In this document: piece after piece, positions 16,373-27,999 of the stretch
How positions within the stretch are numbered: position 1 is the first letter of the stretch
Layout: each line of letters begins with the position of its first letter
DNA from: Anderseniella sp. Alg231-50
Lineage (GTDB): Bacteria > Pseudomonadota > Alphaproteobacteria > Rhizobiales > Aestuariivirgaceae
Reading direction: 5' to 3'
Length of the DNA: 64,000 bases
Assembly: GCF_900149695.1 (NCBI RefSeq)
Contig: NZ_LT703006.1
Span: forward strand, 248,001 to 312,000
Made by a program: the position numbers and the translations under genes
The notes under the pieces: generated by a model
Seen by the model: only the letters and a program-made list of their open reading frames with translations
Told to the model about the DNA's origin: nothing
Databases searched by the model: none

Positions 16373-16816
16373 TCAGGCCGCCACGCCCATATGACTTCGA
16401 ATGGCCTCAAAGCCCGCTTCGTAAATGTCGCTTCCAACCAGTTTCTGCAACTGGGATTCCTCGCCCGCCGGCGTGGAGAAACTGCCTTCCCACTGCCAGA
16501 ACGTGCGGTCGCCATCGGTCACCGGAAACAGCCGGACATGGCTGACATAGTTGAACAACGGCACCGGCGTATCGAGCAGGCAGTAGCTGTAGGCGGCATC
16601 GATGTCCGACAGGGTCATCAACTGTTCGCGCAGCAATGACCCGTCCTGCAGGTGAAACTTGCGGATACAGCCGACAATGTCGGACGCCCGTCCACGCTCA
16701 ATCTCGCTGTCTGCCACCGCCGGATGCCAGCGGTCATGTCCGTTGAAGTCGCGCAACACATCCCACACCGCGTCAATCGGTGCGTCCAGTATCGTGCTTT
16801 TCAAGACCTTGACCAT
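16373..16816 (-). CDS. SRPBCC (START-like) family protein, copy 2
   Basis: A 147-aa protein of the SRPBCC/polyketide-cyclase superfamily, with the N-terminal AxxxVWDVLRDFNGHDRWHPAV pattern of the START-like helix-grip fold. It resembles the protein of the next upstream gene throughout (RDFNG..RWHP, GCIRKFHLQDGS, REQLMTLSD), so the two are tandem duplicates. In Cox clusters, CoxG is an SRPBCC protein linked to membrane attachment of the enzyme; a similar role, or ligand binding, is possible. Six bases separate the two copies. Confidence 0.85.
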   Translation of the reverse strand: MVKVLKSTILDAPIDAVWDVLRDFNGHDRWHPAVADSEIERGRASDIVGCIRKFHLQDGSLLREQLMTLSDIDAAYSYCLLDTPVPLFNYVSHVRLFPVTDGDRTFWQWEGSFSTPAGEESQLQKLVGSDIYEAGFEAIRSHMGVAA

Positions 16817-16822
16817 GAAACC

Positions 16823-17260
16823 CTATCCGCCGAAATGCCGCTTCAGGGCATCGAATCCACCCTGAAAAACATTGGTTGCAATTCCGTTGGACACATCCGC
16901 CTCGACGTCCGGAGAGCAGTCGAACTCCGCCGACCATTCGACAAAGCACCGGTCACCGTCGCTGACCGGGGTCAGTCGCAGGGTCGCAACATAGTTTTCG
17001 ATCGGCATCGGGCTTTCCAGAATGGAATAGGTGCAGAACGTGTCGTAGTCGCTCAGCGCCAGCAGTTGCTCACGGATCTGGTCGCCGTTCTGCAGGCGGA
17101 AGTTGCGGATGCAGCCCACCTTGTCGGACGGTTCGCCGTTCTCGATCTGGCTGTCGGCAATGCGCGGATGCCAGCGCGGCAGGCCGTTGAAATCGCGTAC
17201 CCGTTCCCAGACCTTGGTGGCCGGGGCGGCAATGACGCTGGATACATATACTCGTGCCAT
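16823..17260 (-). CDS. SRPBCC (START-like) family protein, copy 1
   Basis: A 145-aa START-like protein, paralogous to the following gene: both have RDFNG..RWHP, GCIRNFRLQNGDQIREQLLALSD and a C-terminal GGFDALKRHFGG-type end. The family binds hydrophobic ligands or helps assemble partner proteins; no catalytic residues can be assigned. It starts 12 bp after the flotillin-like gene and belongs to the same transcription unit. Confidence 0.85.
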   Translation of the reverse strand: MARVYVSSVIAAPATKVWERVRDFNGLPRWHPRIADSQIENGEPSDKVGCIRNFRLQNGDQIREQLLALSDYDTFCTYSILESPMPIENYVATLRLTPVSDGDRCFVEWSAEFDCSPDVEADVSNGIATNVFQGGFDALKRHFGG

Positions 17261-17272
17261 GTCTGTTGCCGC

Positions 17273-20200
17273 CTATTTCTTAGCCTTGGTATCGTCGTCA
17301 CCGGAAGACTTGCCGGTGTCGCCCGACGATCCGCCATCGTCGGATTTGCCGTCACCGGAACTGCGCCCGGCTTCCTTGGCAATACGCTGCATGTCGGATG
17401 CTTCACGGATCAGGCCGCCCTGCTTCGACAGGTTGGACCCGTCAATGCCGATGTCGGCCAGCAGGCTGTCAACCATGGGTGCCTGCACGCGATAGCGAAG
17501 TGCTGAATTGATCACCTCGTCGGTCGGGGTTCCCTTGCCCCCTCCGCCGCCATCGCCGCCGGAGCCACCTGAACCTCCGCCGGTGTTCATGCCATCCAGC
17601 TGCATGATGCGGATGTCCTGGATTTTCTCCATCGGCTTGACCGATGCCGCCACGATGCCCTCGACCTTGTCGAGCAGTTTGCGGCGGAACAGCCCGAAGC
17701 GGGCCTCGTCGGACAGCACATTCTCTGCCTCGTACAGCAGCTTCTGCGCTTCCGCCTCGACCGCCGCCCGGATCTGGTCGGCTTCCGCAGCAATGCGGGC
17801 TTCGGCGGCTGCCTTTTCCGCCATCACCACGTCTACGCTGCGGCGGCGGTTGGCCTCCTCGGTTTCGCGGGTTGTCTGAACCCGCTCTTCGGCTTCTGCC
17901 GCCCTTGCACGGGCCATATCGGCTTCTGCCTGGGCCGCCGACTGTTCCAGCGACTTCCTGTAGAGATCGACGGCCTTCTCCATTTCGGCGGATTCGACCT
18001 CACGCTCGCGGTTGACCTCCAGCTTGCGCCGTTCGGTTTCGTGACCGATGCGGGCCTCATCAAGCCCGCGTTCAGAGGCAATACGGGAGCGCTCGATGTC
18101 TTCACGAGAGGCAATTTCTGCTTCACGAAGCGCCTGCATGCGGGCAACTTCCAGCTGCTCCAGCGACCGCTTGCGCTCCAGTCGGGCCGCATCCAGCGCC
18201 TGCTCCCGCTCAACATCAGTACGGTCCACATCGCGCTGGGCGGCAATTTCAGCCTGCTTGATCCTGGCCTCGGCACCGGCACGTTCCGCCTTCGCCTCGG
18301 CAACAGCCACAACACGCTGCTCGTCGGCCTGCTCGATGATTGTCTTGCGGTCAATGTCCACCAGGTCGCGGGCTTTGGACGCTTCAATGCGCTCCTTGTC
18401 CACGTTCAGTTCAACATTGATACGTTCACGCTCGACCTTGTCACGCTTGGAAATCTCGCGGGTCTCAACAGCTTCATCGCGTCCGATTTCCCGGTCGCGA
18501 ATGTCCTGTTCCGCTGCAATGCGTTCAGCCTTGACCGTCTTCTCCTGGGCCACGCGGGCTGCTTCAATTGCCTCGTTTGCGGCAATCTGCGCCTGGTCGA
18601 GCGCCTTGTTGCGTTCGATCTCGAGATTGCGGATTTCCTCATCACGTGAAATCTGGTCGCGCGAGGTTTCCTTCTCTTTCTCGATCGTCACCTTGTCGAC
18701 AACCCGCCGTGACTCAGCCTGGGTGCTTTCAACAGCCTCCTGCCGCTGGATCTCACGCACCCTGATTTCGGTTTCCGCAACAATGCGTTCTGCATCCACC
18801 TTCTTCTTCTGGGCAATGCGCGCAGCATCTGTGGCTTCCTGTGCCGAGACTTCACGCAGTGTGGTTTCTTCCGTGCGCGCAATCCGCTCAGCATCAATTT
18901 TTGCCTGCTGGGCAAGCCTTGCCGTCTCGGTCACCTCGGATGCACTGATCTGGGCCGTGTCAACCGCCCGGTTGCGGGCGATCTCGCGTTCGCGCAGGTC
19001 CTGTTCGAAGGCGATACGCTCTGCGGCGATCTTCTTCTCCTGCGCGATACGGGCCGCTTCAGTTGCCTCTGCGGAGGCAATCTCGGCTTCCTGAATGGCT
19101 TGTGTCCGGCGAATATCGCGCGCCTTGGTCGCCTGCTCGCTGTCGATACGTTCCACAGCCAGTTTCATTTCCTGGGCGATACGGGTTGCTTCGACCGCTT
19201 CACGAGCCGCAATTTCGGCTTCGTCGATGGCCCGGTTGCGTTCTATCTGCAGCGCCCGCAGGCGTTCTTCCTGGCCGATGCGTGATACTTCCGTGGACTC
19301 ACGCGCCACGATATCAGCCTCTTCCAGCGTCCGGCGCTGCTCGATTTCCAGCGCGCGGGTTGCCTGGTCGGATGCAATCCGCTCAGCGGCAAGTTTCTTC
19401 TCGCGCGCAATCCGGGCAGCTTCGGTCGCCTGCTGAGCCGCAATCTCGGCTTCTTCCAGCGCCTTCTGCCGGTCAATTTCGAGAGCGCGGATTTGCTTGT
19501 CTGACGCGATCCGGTCGCTATTGACCTCTGTTTCCTGGGCGATGCGCAATTTTTCAGTTGCTTCGCGAGACGCAATCGTGGCCGCTTCCACCGCTTGGCC
19601 GCGGGCAATTTCGCGGCGTTGGGTATCTTCTTCCTTCGCGATACGGGCTTCGGATACCGTGCGTTCCTGTTCAATGCGCGCACGTTCCGTCGCTTCAGTT
19701 GCCGCAATTTGGGCGTGCTCGATGGACTGGCGCCGCTCAATTTCTTGGGCTTCAGTCTGCTGTTCATTGGAAATCCGGGCTTCACTGACGTGACGTTCCT
19801 GCTCGATACGGGCACGTTCGGTCTTTTCCCGTGCGCCGATCTCGGCGGCTTCCACCGCCTGCTGGCGTTCGATTTCCTGCTGCCGGATATCGCGTTCAGA
19901 CGCAATCCGGGCTTCTGAGATCTGCCGTTCCTGCGCAATGCGCTGAGTCTCGATGGTTTCGCGGGCGGTAATCTGCGCACGCTCGGCATCGGTTTCCCGC
20001 TCGGCACGTTCACGCGCCAGTTCGGCACGCTGCTGGGCGCGGCGGAACTCGACATCGCGTTCCTGGGTCAGACGCGCTTCTTCGCTCTCACGTTCGATTT
20101 CCAGCGCCTGCTTCTCAGCTTCCAGGTTTCGTGAGCGAATGCGGATCATCGAATCCTGTTCGATGTCATTGCGCACCTTGCGCTTGGCCTCGATGTCCTC

Positions 20201-20824
20201 GATCAGCCGGGTCAGACCGTCTGCATCAAACCGGTTGGACGGGTTGAAGTACTCCAGCCCGGTCTGGTCGATATCCTTGATGGCAACAGATTCCAGTTCA
20301 AGGCCGTTCAGGTCGAGGCCGTCCTGCGCCACCTGCGCCACACGCTCGACATAAGAACCGCGCTGCTCGTGCATCTCCTCCATGGACATTTCCGACGCAA
20401 CCGACCGCAGGGCTGAAATGAACTTGCCTGACAACAGCTCATGCAGCCTGCCCTGTTCCAGGGTTCGCCTGCCCAGTGTGGATGCGGCTATGGAAACGGA
20501 CTGGCGGGACGGGCGCACCCGGACATAGAATTCAGCTTCCACATCGACACGCATCCGGTCCTTGGTGATCAGCGCCTGTTCCTTCTCGCGCACGACTTCG
20601 AGAGGCAGCGTGTTCATGTTGACAGGCGTTATGTCGTGGATGATCGGCCACACGAAAGCGCCGCCATCAATCACCACTTTTTCTCCCAGGAAACCGGTCC
20701 TGACAAAGGCCACTTCCTTGGTGGACCGGCGATACAGCCAGTTCATCACCCAGTAAATGATCGCTATGACGATAACCGCCAGAATGAGCCATAATATAAG
20801 CTGGCCAATCAGCTGTCCGGTCAT
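17273..20824 (-). CDS. Giant flotillin/YqiK-like membrane scaffold with 44-residue coiled-coil repeats
   Basis: An 1183-aa SPFH-domain protein, about twice the usual flotillin/YqiK length. Residues 5-30 are one hydrophobic anchor. Residues 33-205 match the band-7/flotillin domain (KEVAFVRTGFLGEKVVIDGGAFVWP). A very long charged coiled coil runs from about 210 to 1040. From 289 to 838 it consists of about 13 tandem units starting with a pattern like EATEAARIAQE. Eleven units are 44 residues (4x11) and two are 33 (3x11), so the period is 11 residues. The flotillin C-terminal segment (VKPMEKIQDIRIMQLDGMN) follows, then a Gly-rich stretch and an acidic, Ser/Gly-rich tail. It heads the Mo-hydroxylase train, behind a GGAGGG ribosome-binding site. 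Confidence 0.9.
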   Translation of the reverse strand: MTGQLIGQLILWLILAVIVIAIIYWVMNWLYRRSTKEVAFVRTGFLGEKVVIDGGAFVWPIIHDITPVNMNTLPLEVVREKEQALITKDRMRVDVEAEFYVRVRPSRQSVSIAASTLGRRTLEQGRLHELLSGKFISALRSVASEMSMEEMHEQRGSYVERVAQVAQDGLDLNGLELESVAIKDIDQTGLEYFNPSNRFDADGLTRLIEDIEAKRKVRNDIEQDSMIRIRSRNLEAEKQALEIERESEEARLTQERDVEFRRAQQRAELARERAERETDAERAQITARETIETQRIAQERQISEARIASERDIRQQEIERQQAVEAAEIGAREKTERARIEQERHVSEARISNEQQTEAQEIERRQSIEHAQIAATEATERARIEQERTVSEARIAKEEDTQRREIARGQAVEAATIASREATEKLRIAQETEVNSDRIASDKQIRALEIDRQKALEEAEIAAQQATEAARIAREKKLAAERIASDQATRALEIEQRRTLEEADIVARESTEVSRIGQEERLRALQIERNRAIDEAEIAAREAVEATRIAQEMKLAVERIDSEQATKARDIRRTQAIQEAEIASAEATEAARIAQEKKIAAERIAFEQDLREREIARNRAVDTAQISASEVTETARLAQQAKIDAERIARTEETTLREVSAQEATDAARIAQKKKVDAERIVAETEIRVREIQRQEAVESTQAESRRVVDKVTIEKEKETSRDQISRDEEIRNLEIERNKALDQAQIAANEAIEAARVAQEKTVKAERIAAEQDIRDREIGRDEAVETREISKRDKVERERINVELNVDKERIEASKARDLVDIDRKTIIEQADEQRVVAVAEAKAERAGAEARIKQAEIAAQRDVDRTDVEREQALDAARLERKRSLEQLEVARMQALREAEIASREDIERSRIASERGLDEARIGHETERRKLEVNREREVESAEMEKAVDLYRKSLEQSAAQAEADMARARAAEAEERVQTTRETEEANRRRSVDVVMAEKAAAEARIAAEADQIRAAVEAEAQKLLYEAENVLSDEARFGLFRRKLLDKVEGIVAASVKPMEKIQDIRIMQLDGMNTGGGSGGSGGDGGGGGKGTPTDEVINSALRYRVQAPMVDSLLADIGIDGSNLSKQGGLIREASDMQRIAKEAGRSSGDGKSDDGGSSGDTGKSSGDDDTKAKK

Positions 20825-20876
20825 GATCTTCCCTCCAAAACGCTGCCCAGCGGCAGCCCGTTAATTCCGTCGGCCA

Positions 20877-21710
20877 TCAGGCCATCTTTATCGATTTGAA
20901 AACCTTCGTCTGCTCCGTCAGGGCTGTCTCTGTCGGCAACCGTTCCATCGACGAGGCACCATAGAACCCATGGCAGTTACTGGTATTTTTCAACACGTAT
21001 TCAGCGTCATCAGGCATCGCCACCGGCCCGCCATGGACCAGCACGATAACATCCTTGTTGACTTTCAGAGCCGCTTCCGACCAGGCATCAACCTTGCCCG
21101 GCACATCCTCTAGCGTTTGCGCCGTTTCCGCGCCGATCGACCCGCCGGTGGTCAGGCCAAGATGGCAGACGATAATGTCGGCGCCTGCCTGCGCCATGGC
21201 CGCAGCATCATCCTCGCCGAACACATAAGGCGTGGTCAGCATGTCCTTCTGGTGCGCCTTGGCGATCATGTCGACCTCCAGCGAAAACGACATGCCGGTC
21301 TCTTCCAGGTTGGCCCGGAAGGTGCCGTCGATCAGCCCCACGGTCGGAAAATTCTGCACGCCGGAAAACCCGACCCGTTTGAGGTCATCCAGGAACACAT
21401 CCATCAGCCGGAACGGATCAGTGCCGTTCACGCCAGCCAGCACCGGTGTGTTGGTCGCCACCGGCAGCACCTCCGATGCCATTTCCATGACGATCTGGTT
21501 GGCATCCCCATAAGGCATGAGACCGGCAAGCGAACCGCGCCCCGCCATGCGGTAGCGGCCGGAATTGTAGATCACGATAAGATCGATACCGCCGGCTTCC
21601 TCGCATTTTGCCGACAGGCCCGTGCCGGCCCCACCGCCGACAATCGGCTCGCCGCGGTCAATCATGCCGCGAAATCTCTCAACAATAGCTGCACGTTCAA
21701 ACCGGGCCAT
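20877..21710 (-). CDS. PEP-hydrolase family TIM-barrel protein
   Basis: A 277-aa protein of the phosphoenolpyruvate hydrolase-like (PF09370) TIM-barrel family. It shows [44 protein letters not shown] near the N-terminus, [10 protein letters not shown] in the middle and [16 protein letters not shown] at the C-terminus. In many genomes this family is encoded beside Tm-1-like (UPF0261) proteins; here that gene is the immediate upstream neighbour, two bases away. The biochemical role of the pair is not established. Confidence 0.85.
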   Translation of the reverse strand: MARFERAAIVERFRGMIDRGEPIVGGGAGTGLSAKCEEAGGIDLIVIYNSGRYRMAGRGSLAGLMPYGDANQIVMEMASEVLPVATNTPVLAGVNGTDPFRLMDVFLDDLKRVGFSGVQNFPTVGLIDGTFRANLEETGMSFSLEVDMIAKAHQKDMLTTPYVFGEDDAAAMAQAGADIIVCHLGLTTGGSIGAETAQTLEDVPGKVDAWSEAALKVNKDVIVLVHGGPVAMPDDAEYVLKNTSNCHGFYGASSMERLPTETALTEQTKVFKSIKMA

Positions 21711-21712
21711 TC

Positions 21713-23897
<2,185 letters not shown>

Positions 23898-23905
<8 letters not shown>

Positions 23906-24704
23906 GTGTGAACCCGCCTCCCAGATACAGTTCCTGGACTTCCGGGTCGGCTTCGATCTCTTCCGGCTTGCCTTCCTTGAAGACACGACCGTTGTGCATC
24001 ATCGTGACACTTTCAGAGACCCGCAGGGCAACATCCATATCGTGCTCGATAATGATGTATCCCATGTGGCCGGGAAGATTGTTGAGGATGTCGATCAGGT
24101 CACGCCTCTCGGTTGGCGACAGGCCAGCGGCAGGCTCATCAAACAGGATGAATCGCGGCGCACCGGCAAGCGCCAAAGCAATTTCAAGCTGGCGCTGCTG
24201 ACCATATGAGAGTTCCGACACAAGCGTGTCGCGCACATCTGTCAGGTGCACGGCCTCAATCAGATCGGCTGCGGAATGCATGAGCGCATCAGATCGTCCC
24301 GGACGGATCAGCGAGAACCGATTGCGCGACACACCGCGACAGGCAAGGTAGACATTGTCGATGACCGTCAAACCGCCGAACAACAGCGAAATCTGGTAGG
24401 TGCGGCGCAAGCCCCGGCGAATGCGATCATGCGGCGGAAACTTGGTGACGTCCTCGCCAAACATCCGGACAACCCCGGATGTCGGCAGGAAATCACCGGT
24501 TATGCAATTGAACAATGTGGTTTTGCCTGCGCCATTGGAGCCCAAAACGGCCCGGCGCTCGCCAGGTTTGACGGTCAGAGTGATGTCCTGCATGGCGGCA
24601 AGGGCGCCGAAAAATTTGCTGACACCGCGCAGTTCAAGCGCATTGGCAGTGCCCGTTGCCGACAACCGGCTGGCCATGGTGGATGTGGTTGCAGTGACGT
24701 TCAT
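23898..24704 (-). CDS. LivG-type ABC transporter ATPase
   Basis: A 268-aa ATPase of the branched-chain amino acid / amide uptake family. Walker A is [14 protein letters not shown], the signature [17 protein letters not shown], Walker [14 protein letters not shown] and the switch His is in [11 protein letters not shown]. The extra segment after Walker A with [18 protein letters not shown] is usual for LivG. Its start overlaps the end of the LivM gene by 4 bp (ATGA). It pairs with the LivF domain of the next gene to drive the importer. Confidence 0.93.
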
Positions 24705-25798
24705 ACCTCGTTGCCTCCACCTTTTTCACGGGTTTCGCCTGTCAGTCGGTCGGTCGAGTTCATCCGGTTGCGCCAACGCTCCCACAATCCGAGTATGCCG
24801 TCCGGCGACCAGAATACGATGACCAGAAAAACCAGACCGACAAGCAACTGAAAACGTTCGCCCGACAAGCCGATCGACACCATGAAATCCAGCGCGAAGG
24901 TTCTGAGCAACACGTAGATGATGGCTCCAATGAACGGACCGACAGGCCGCGCTAAGCCGCCGATAACCGCAATGATCAGGATATCTATGGCCGGTCCGAT
25001 CCCGGCCGTTCCCGGTGAGACCTGGCCGTTCAGCCATACCAGCAGGATGCCGGCAACGGCAGCGATGAAGCTGGCAAACACAAAGGCTGCGACGCGATGT
25101 GCGGTAACGTTGTAGCCAAGCGCTTCCATGCGCCTGGCATTGTCACGCACTCCCTGCAGCGCGAGGCCGAACGGCGCACGCGAGACGTACAATACCGACA
25201 GATAGGCAACCGCCGCCCAGAACAGCGTCAGGTAGTAAAACGGGATCGGCTGGCGCCAGTCGACCCCGAACAGTTCCGGCGGCTTGACCCCGTTGAATCC
25301 GGAAAACCCGTTGAACAAGACATAGTTCTGGCGAGTGAAGTAGAAGAACGCAGATGCGATCGCCAGCGTGATCATGATGGTGTAGATGCCCTCGGTCCGC
25401 ACTGCCAGTGCACCTGTCAGTGTACCGAATCCGGTTGCAATGATCAGGGCAATCGGAAGTGCGACCCACCACGGCCAGCCCAGTGAAATCTGGGTAATGG
25501 CGCTGTCACCGAAGATGGCCAGCATATAGGCCGCACATGCTGCCACCGACATCTGGACTAAAGATACCATGCCACCATAGCCGCCGAGAAACATCAGGCT
25601 CAGCGCAATCATGCCGAGTATAAGTGCCCAGCCGAAAACCTGGAACAGCATGAACGGTCCGACCAGAACCGGGAGCAACAGCATGAATGCGCCGACGAAC
25701 CAGTACGGTGTCGGAATTGAACTCAATGACAGTCCGGACCACCACGATTGCGGCTTGCTGTTGATCGGCGCTGTGTTTGTGTTTTCGGTCACGGCCAT
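24701..25798 (-). CDS. LivM-type ABC transporter permease
   Basis: A 365-aa inner-membrane permease with about ten hydrophobic segments and the LivM family's coupling region around GYNVTAHRVAAFVFASFIAAVAGILLVW. Pro- and Gly-rich helices such as IGLARPVGPFIGAIIYVLLRTF-type follow near the C-terminus. The N-terminus has a 40-residue cytoplasmic extension before the first membrane helix. It is 6 bp downstream of the LivH-like gene. Confidence 0.92.
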   Translation of the reverse strand: MAVTENTNTAPINSKPQSWWSGLSLSSIPTPYWFVGAFMLLLPVLVGPFMLFQVFGWALILGMIALSLMFLGGYGGMVSLVQMSVAACAAYMLAIFGDSAITQISLGWPWWVALPIALIIATGFGTLTGALAVRTEGIYTIMITLAIASAFFYFTRQNYVLFNGFSGFNGVKPPELFGVDWRQPIPFYYLTLFWAAVAYLSVLYVSRAPFGLALQGVRDNARRMEALGYNVTAHRVAAFVFASFIAAVAGILLVWLNGQVSPGTAGIGPAIDILIIAVIGGLARPVGPFIGAIIYVLLRTFALDFMVSIGLSGERFQLLVGLVFLVIVFWSPDGILGLWERWRNRMNSTDRLTGETREKGGGNEV

Positions 25799-25804
25799 CG
25801 GCTT

Positions 25805-26818
25805 CTACCGCCTCTCGCCGAGCAGGCCCTGCGGCCTGAACGCCAGCACGATGACCATGATCAGGAAGGTCAGCACCACCGCGTAAGTCGGCATGTAAAC
25901 CGACCCGAACTGTTCCGCCAGCCCGATCAACAGCGCCCCCAGTGCAGCACCCGGGATCGATCCCATGCCGCCGACAATAACCACCACCAGGGAGGCCAGC
26001 AGGAAACGGGTGTCTTCACCCGGCGCCAGGGACTGGAACGTACCGCCCACGACGCCTGCAACACCGGCCAGGCCGGCTCCGAATGCGAACACCAGAACAA
26101 ACACCCGCTGGATGCGCACGCCGGTGGCAGACAGCATGTCACGGTCATCCACACCGGCGCGGATCAGCATGCCGACACGGGTCTTGTTGAGCGACAGCCA
26201 CATGGCAATGCCAATGACGATCGAGGCCAGCAGAATGACAATGCGGACAAACGGGTACTTCAGGAATACCGGATCACCACTGCTCTTTACCGCCGTTACA
26301 ATGGGCAGTTGAATGGGCCCCGACAGCCAGTCCGGTGTCAGTATCTGGTAGAAATCGCCGCCCCAGTACCACAGCATCAGGTCGGCCACGACAATGGAGA
26401 TGCCGATTGTCACCAGCGTCTGGCGCAAGTCCTCGCCCTCCATTCGCTGAAACACCAGCACCTGCAGCAGAACGCCCATGGCGCCGACAACCACAAACGC
26501 GACAATAAAGCTGAGCAGCCACCAGCCGGTGGTGTTGGCCACATCGTAACCGATATAGCCGCCTAGCAGGTACAATGAGCCATGCGCCAGGTTGACGTTC
26601 TTCATCAAACCGAAAATCAGCGTGAAGCCGCTTGCAACCAGGAAATACAGCGCACCGAGCGTGACGCCGTTGAACAGGGCGTTCAGAAAAATCTTCTTGC
26701 GCCCGAAGGTTGCGACAAACCCGGGTGGCCAGGGTGCGAAAATTGCCCAGATCAGAAAACAGACGGCCAGCACGATGATCAGCGACCAGTACGGATTGCG
26801 TGCCATGAAGTTCTTCAT
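25805..26818 (-). CDS. LivH-type ABC transporter permease
   Basis: A 337-aa permease. It has the LivH motif FNGVTLGALYFLVASGFTLIFGLMKNVNLAHGSLYLLGGY and the coupling segment SATGVRIQRVFVLVFAFGAGLAGVAG. The ATG at 26818, preceded by GGGGGA, is preferred over an upstream GTG. With the LivM gene it forms the membrane channel of the importer whose binding protein is encoded at 29.5-30.8 kb. Confidence 0.92.
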   Translation of the reverse strand: MKNFMARNPYWSLIIVLAVCFLIWAIFAPWPPGFVATFGRKKIFLNALFNGVTLGALYFLVASGFTLIFGLMKNVNLAHGSLYLLGGYIGYDVANTTGWWLLSFIVAFVVVGAMGVLLQVLVFQRMEGEDLRQTLVTIGISIVVADLMLWYWGGDFYQILTPDWLSGPIQLPIVTAVKSSGDPVFLKYPFVRIVILLASIVIGIAMWLSLNKTRVGMLIRAGVDDRDMLSATGVRIQRVFVLVFAFGAGLAGVAGVVGGTFQSLAPGEDTRFLLASLVVVIVGGMGSIPGAALGALLIGLAEQFGSVYMPTYAVVLTFLIMVIVLAFRPQGLLGERR

Positions 26819-27016
26819 GCCGTGTGTCCCCCGCAGCGGCACTCACCTGCCCGCAAGCCACTCCTGAACATGTGTCGCCCTGGTATGGTCAAAACGTATT
26901 CCTCCGTCCGGAAGTGTACATTGCACTACCAGATTCCCCACAATCATAGGAGCAGGTGCGCAGGAATGCATACCTGACAGTCTTATGGTCTTGTAATTGA
27001 TCGTAAATTTCCGCGT

Positions 27017-27853
27017 TTACGGAGACAATTGTGCCACTCTGCGATAGTCGGATGGAGGAATCCCGACATTTGAGGCAAAGAATCGGGTGAAACTGGCTTG
27101 TGACGAGAACCCGAGGTCGAGGCCGATCGAGGTGACCGCGTCAGTGGATTGGGTCAATCGTTCGATAGCCGTCTCCATCCTCAAGGTATTGAGATAGATG
27201 TTTGGCGTCAGCCCGACATTCTCCTTGAACAGCTTGAAAAAGTGCGGCCGCGAGATGCCGGCACCGCGGGCGATCGAGTCCAGCAGGATGCTTTCACCTT
27301 CGCCCAGCCGGGACTTCATCAGCTTGATGGAATTGCGAATTCGGAAGTCGCGCAACATGGCCGTCGGCATTTCGCTCTCGGCCTCGCCTGACCTGGATTT
27401 CCAGCTTTGATTGTAGGATTCCTGGGTAAGCTCGAATACGCAAGCCTGGATCAGCTCTCCGCAGGCATCGTCGAGCAGCAACTGGGAAGTCTGATGCACC
27501 AGTTGCCGGACCGGTGGCGACATTTCGATCAGCGATGAACCGAAGTTCAACCCGAAGCGGGCGTGCCTGGACATCTCCAGAAACCATTCGGGCCGGATAT
27601 ACATGACCAGGAACAGAGAGCCGTTTTCCAGGTCGCCGGGATGAAAACTGTGCGGTTGCCAGGGGCTGACTGCAGCTGCTGAAGCTCTGTCTAGGTCATG
27701 CCGGATGCCTTCAACCGCCATCCCGCCATGCTTGCCGCTGACATAAAACACCAGGTGACCCTCACGATGCGCGTGGGTCGCCAGTTCCCGGTCAAGCTGA
27801 TACAGCGTGACACGGCCAAATACACCGTGATACACGGCCAAAGCTCTACTCAT
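27017..27853 (-). CDS. AraC-family transcriptional regulator
   Basis: A 278-aa regulator with an N-terminal cupin-like sensing domain (HAHREGHLVFYVSGKHGGM, QPHSFHPGD) and a C-terminal double HTH of the AraC/XylS type. The helices include GAGISRPHFFKLFKENVGLTPNIYLNTLRM and the final SIGLDLGFSSQASFTRFFASNVGIPPSDYRR. The ATG at 27853 behind GGGAGGAA is preferred to a TTG further upstream. It lies between the aldehyde dehydrogenase and the permease genes, and probably controls them in response to the transported compound or its product. Confidence 0.9.
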   Translation of the reverse strand: MSRALAVYHGVFGRVTLYQLDRELATHAHREGHLVFYVSGKHGGMAVEGIRHDLDRASAAAVSPWQPHSFHPGDLENGSLFLVMYIRPEWFLEMSRHARFGLNFGSSLIEMSPPVRQLVHQTSQLLLDDACGELIQACVFELTQESYNQSWKSRSGEAESEMPTAMLRDFRIRNSIKLMKSRLGEGESILLDSIARGAGISRPHFFKLFKENVGLTPNIYLNTLRMETAIERLTQSTDAVTSIGLDLGFSSQASFTRFFASNVGIPPSDYRRVAQLSP

Positions 27854-27999
27854 CGCTTCCTCCCGCAAACAGCGTGCGGCTTGTTATTCTGCATGTTTTT
27901 GCAGGTATTTTTCTTAAATCATGGCCAAGCAGGAGCAATTCAGCAAGCGGAATCTCAGCTGGCGGGATTTCGTCACGGGCTCATCCGCGGCGTGAAGCA

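Noticed and set aside
18048-19094. 348-codon serine/alanine-rich plus-strand frame
   Set aside because: It is the reverse-strand image of the repetitive flotillin coiled coil; its composition follows from the repeat.
27002-27022. Terminator at the end of the AraC gene
   Set aside because: Only a 6-bp CGTAAA/TTTACG stem overlapping the stop codon, without a T-run.
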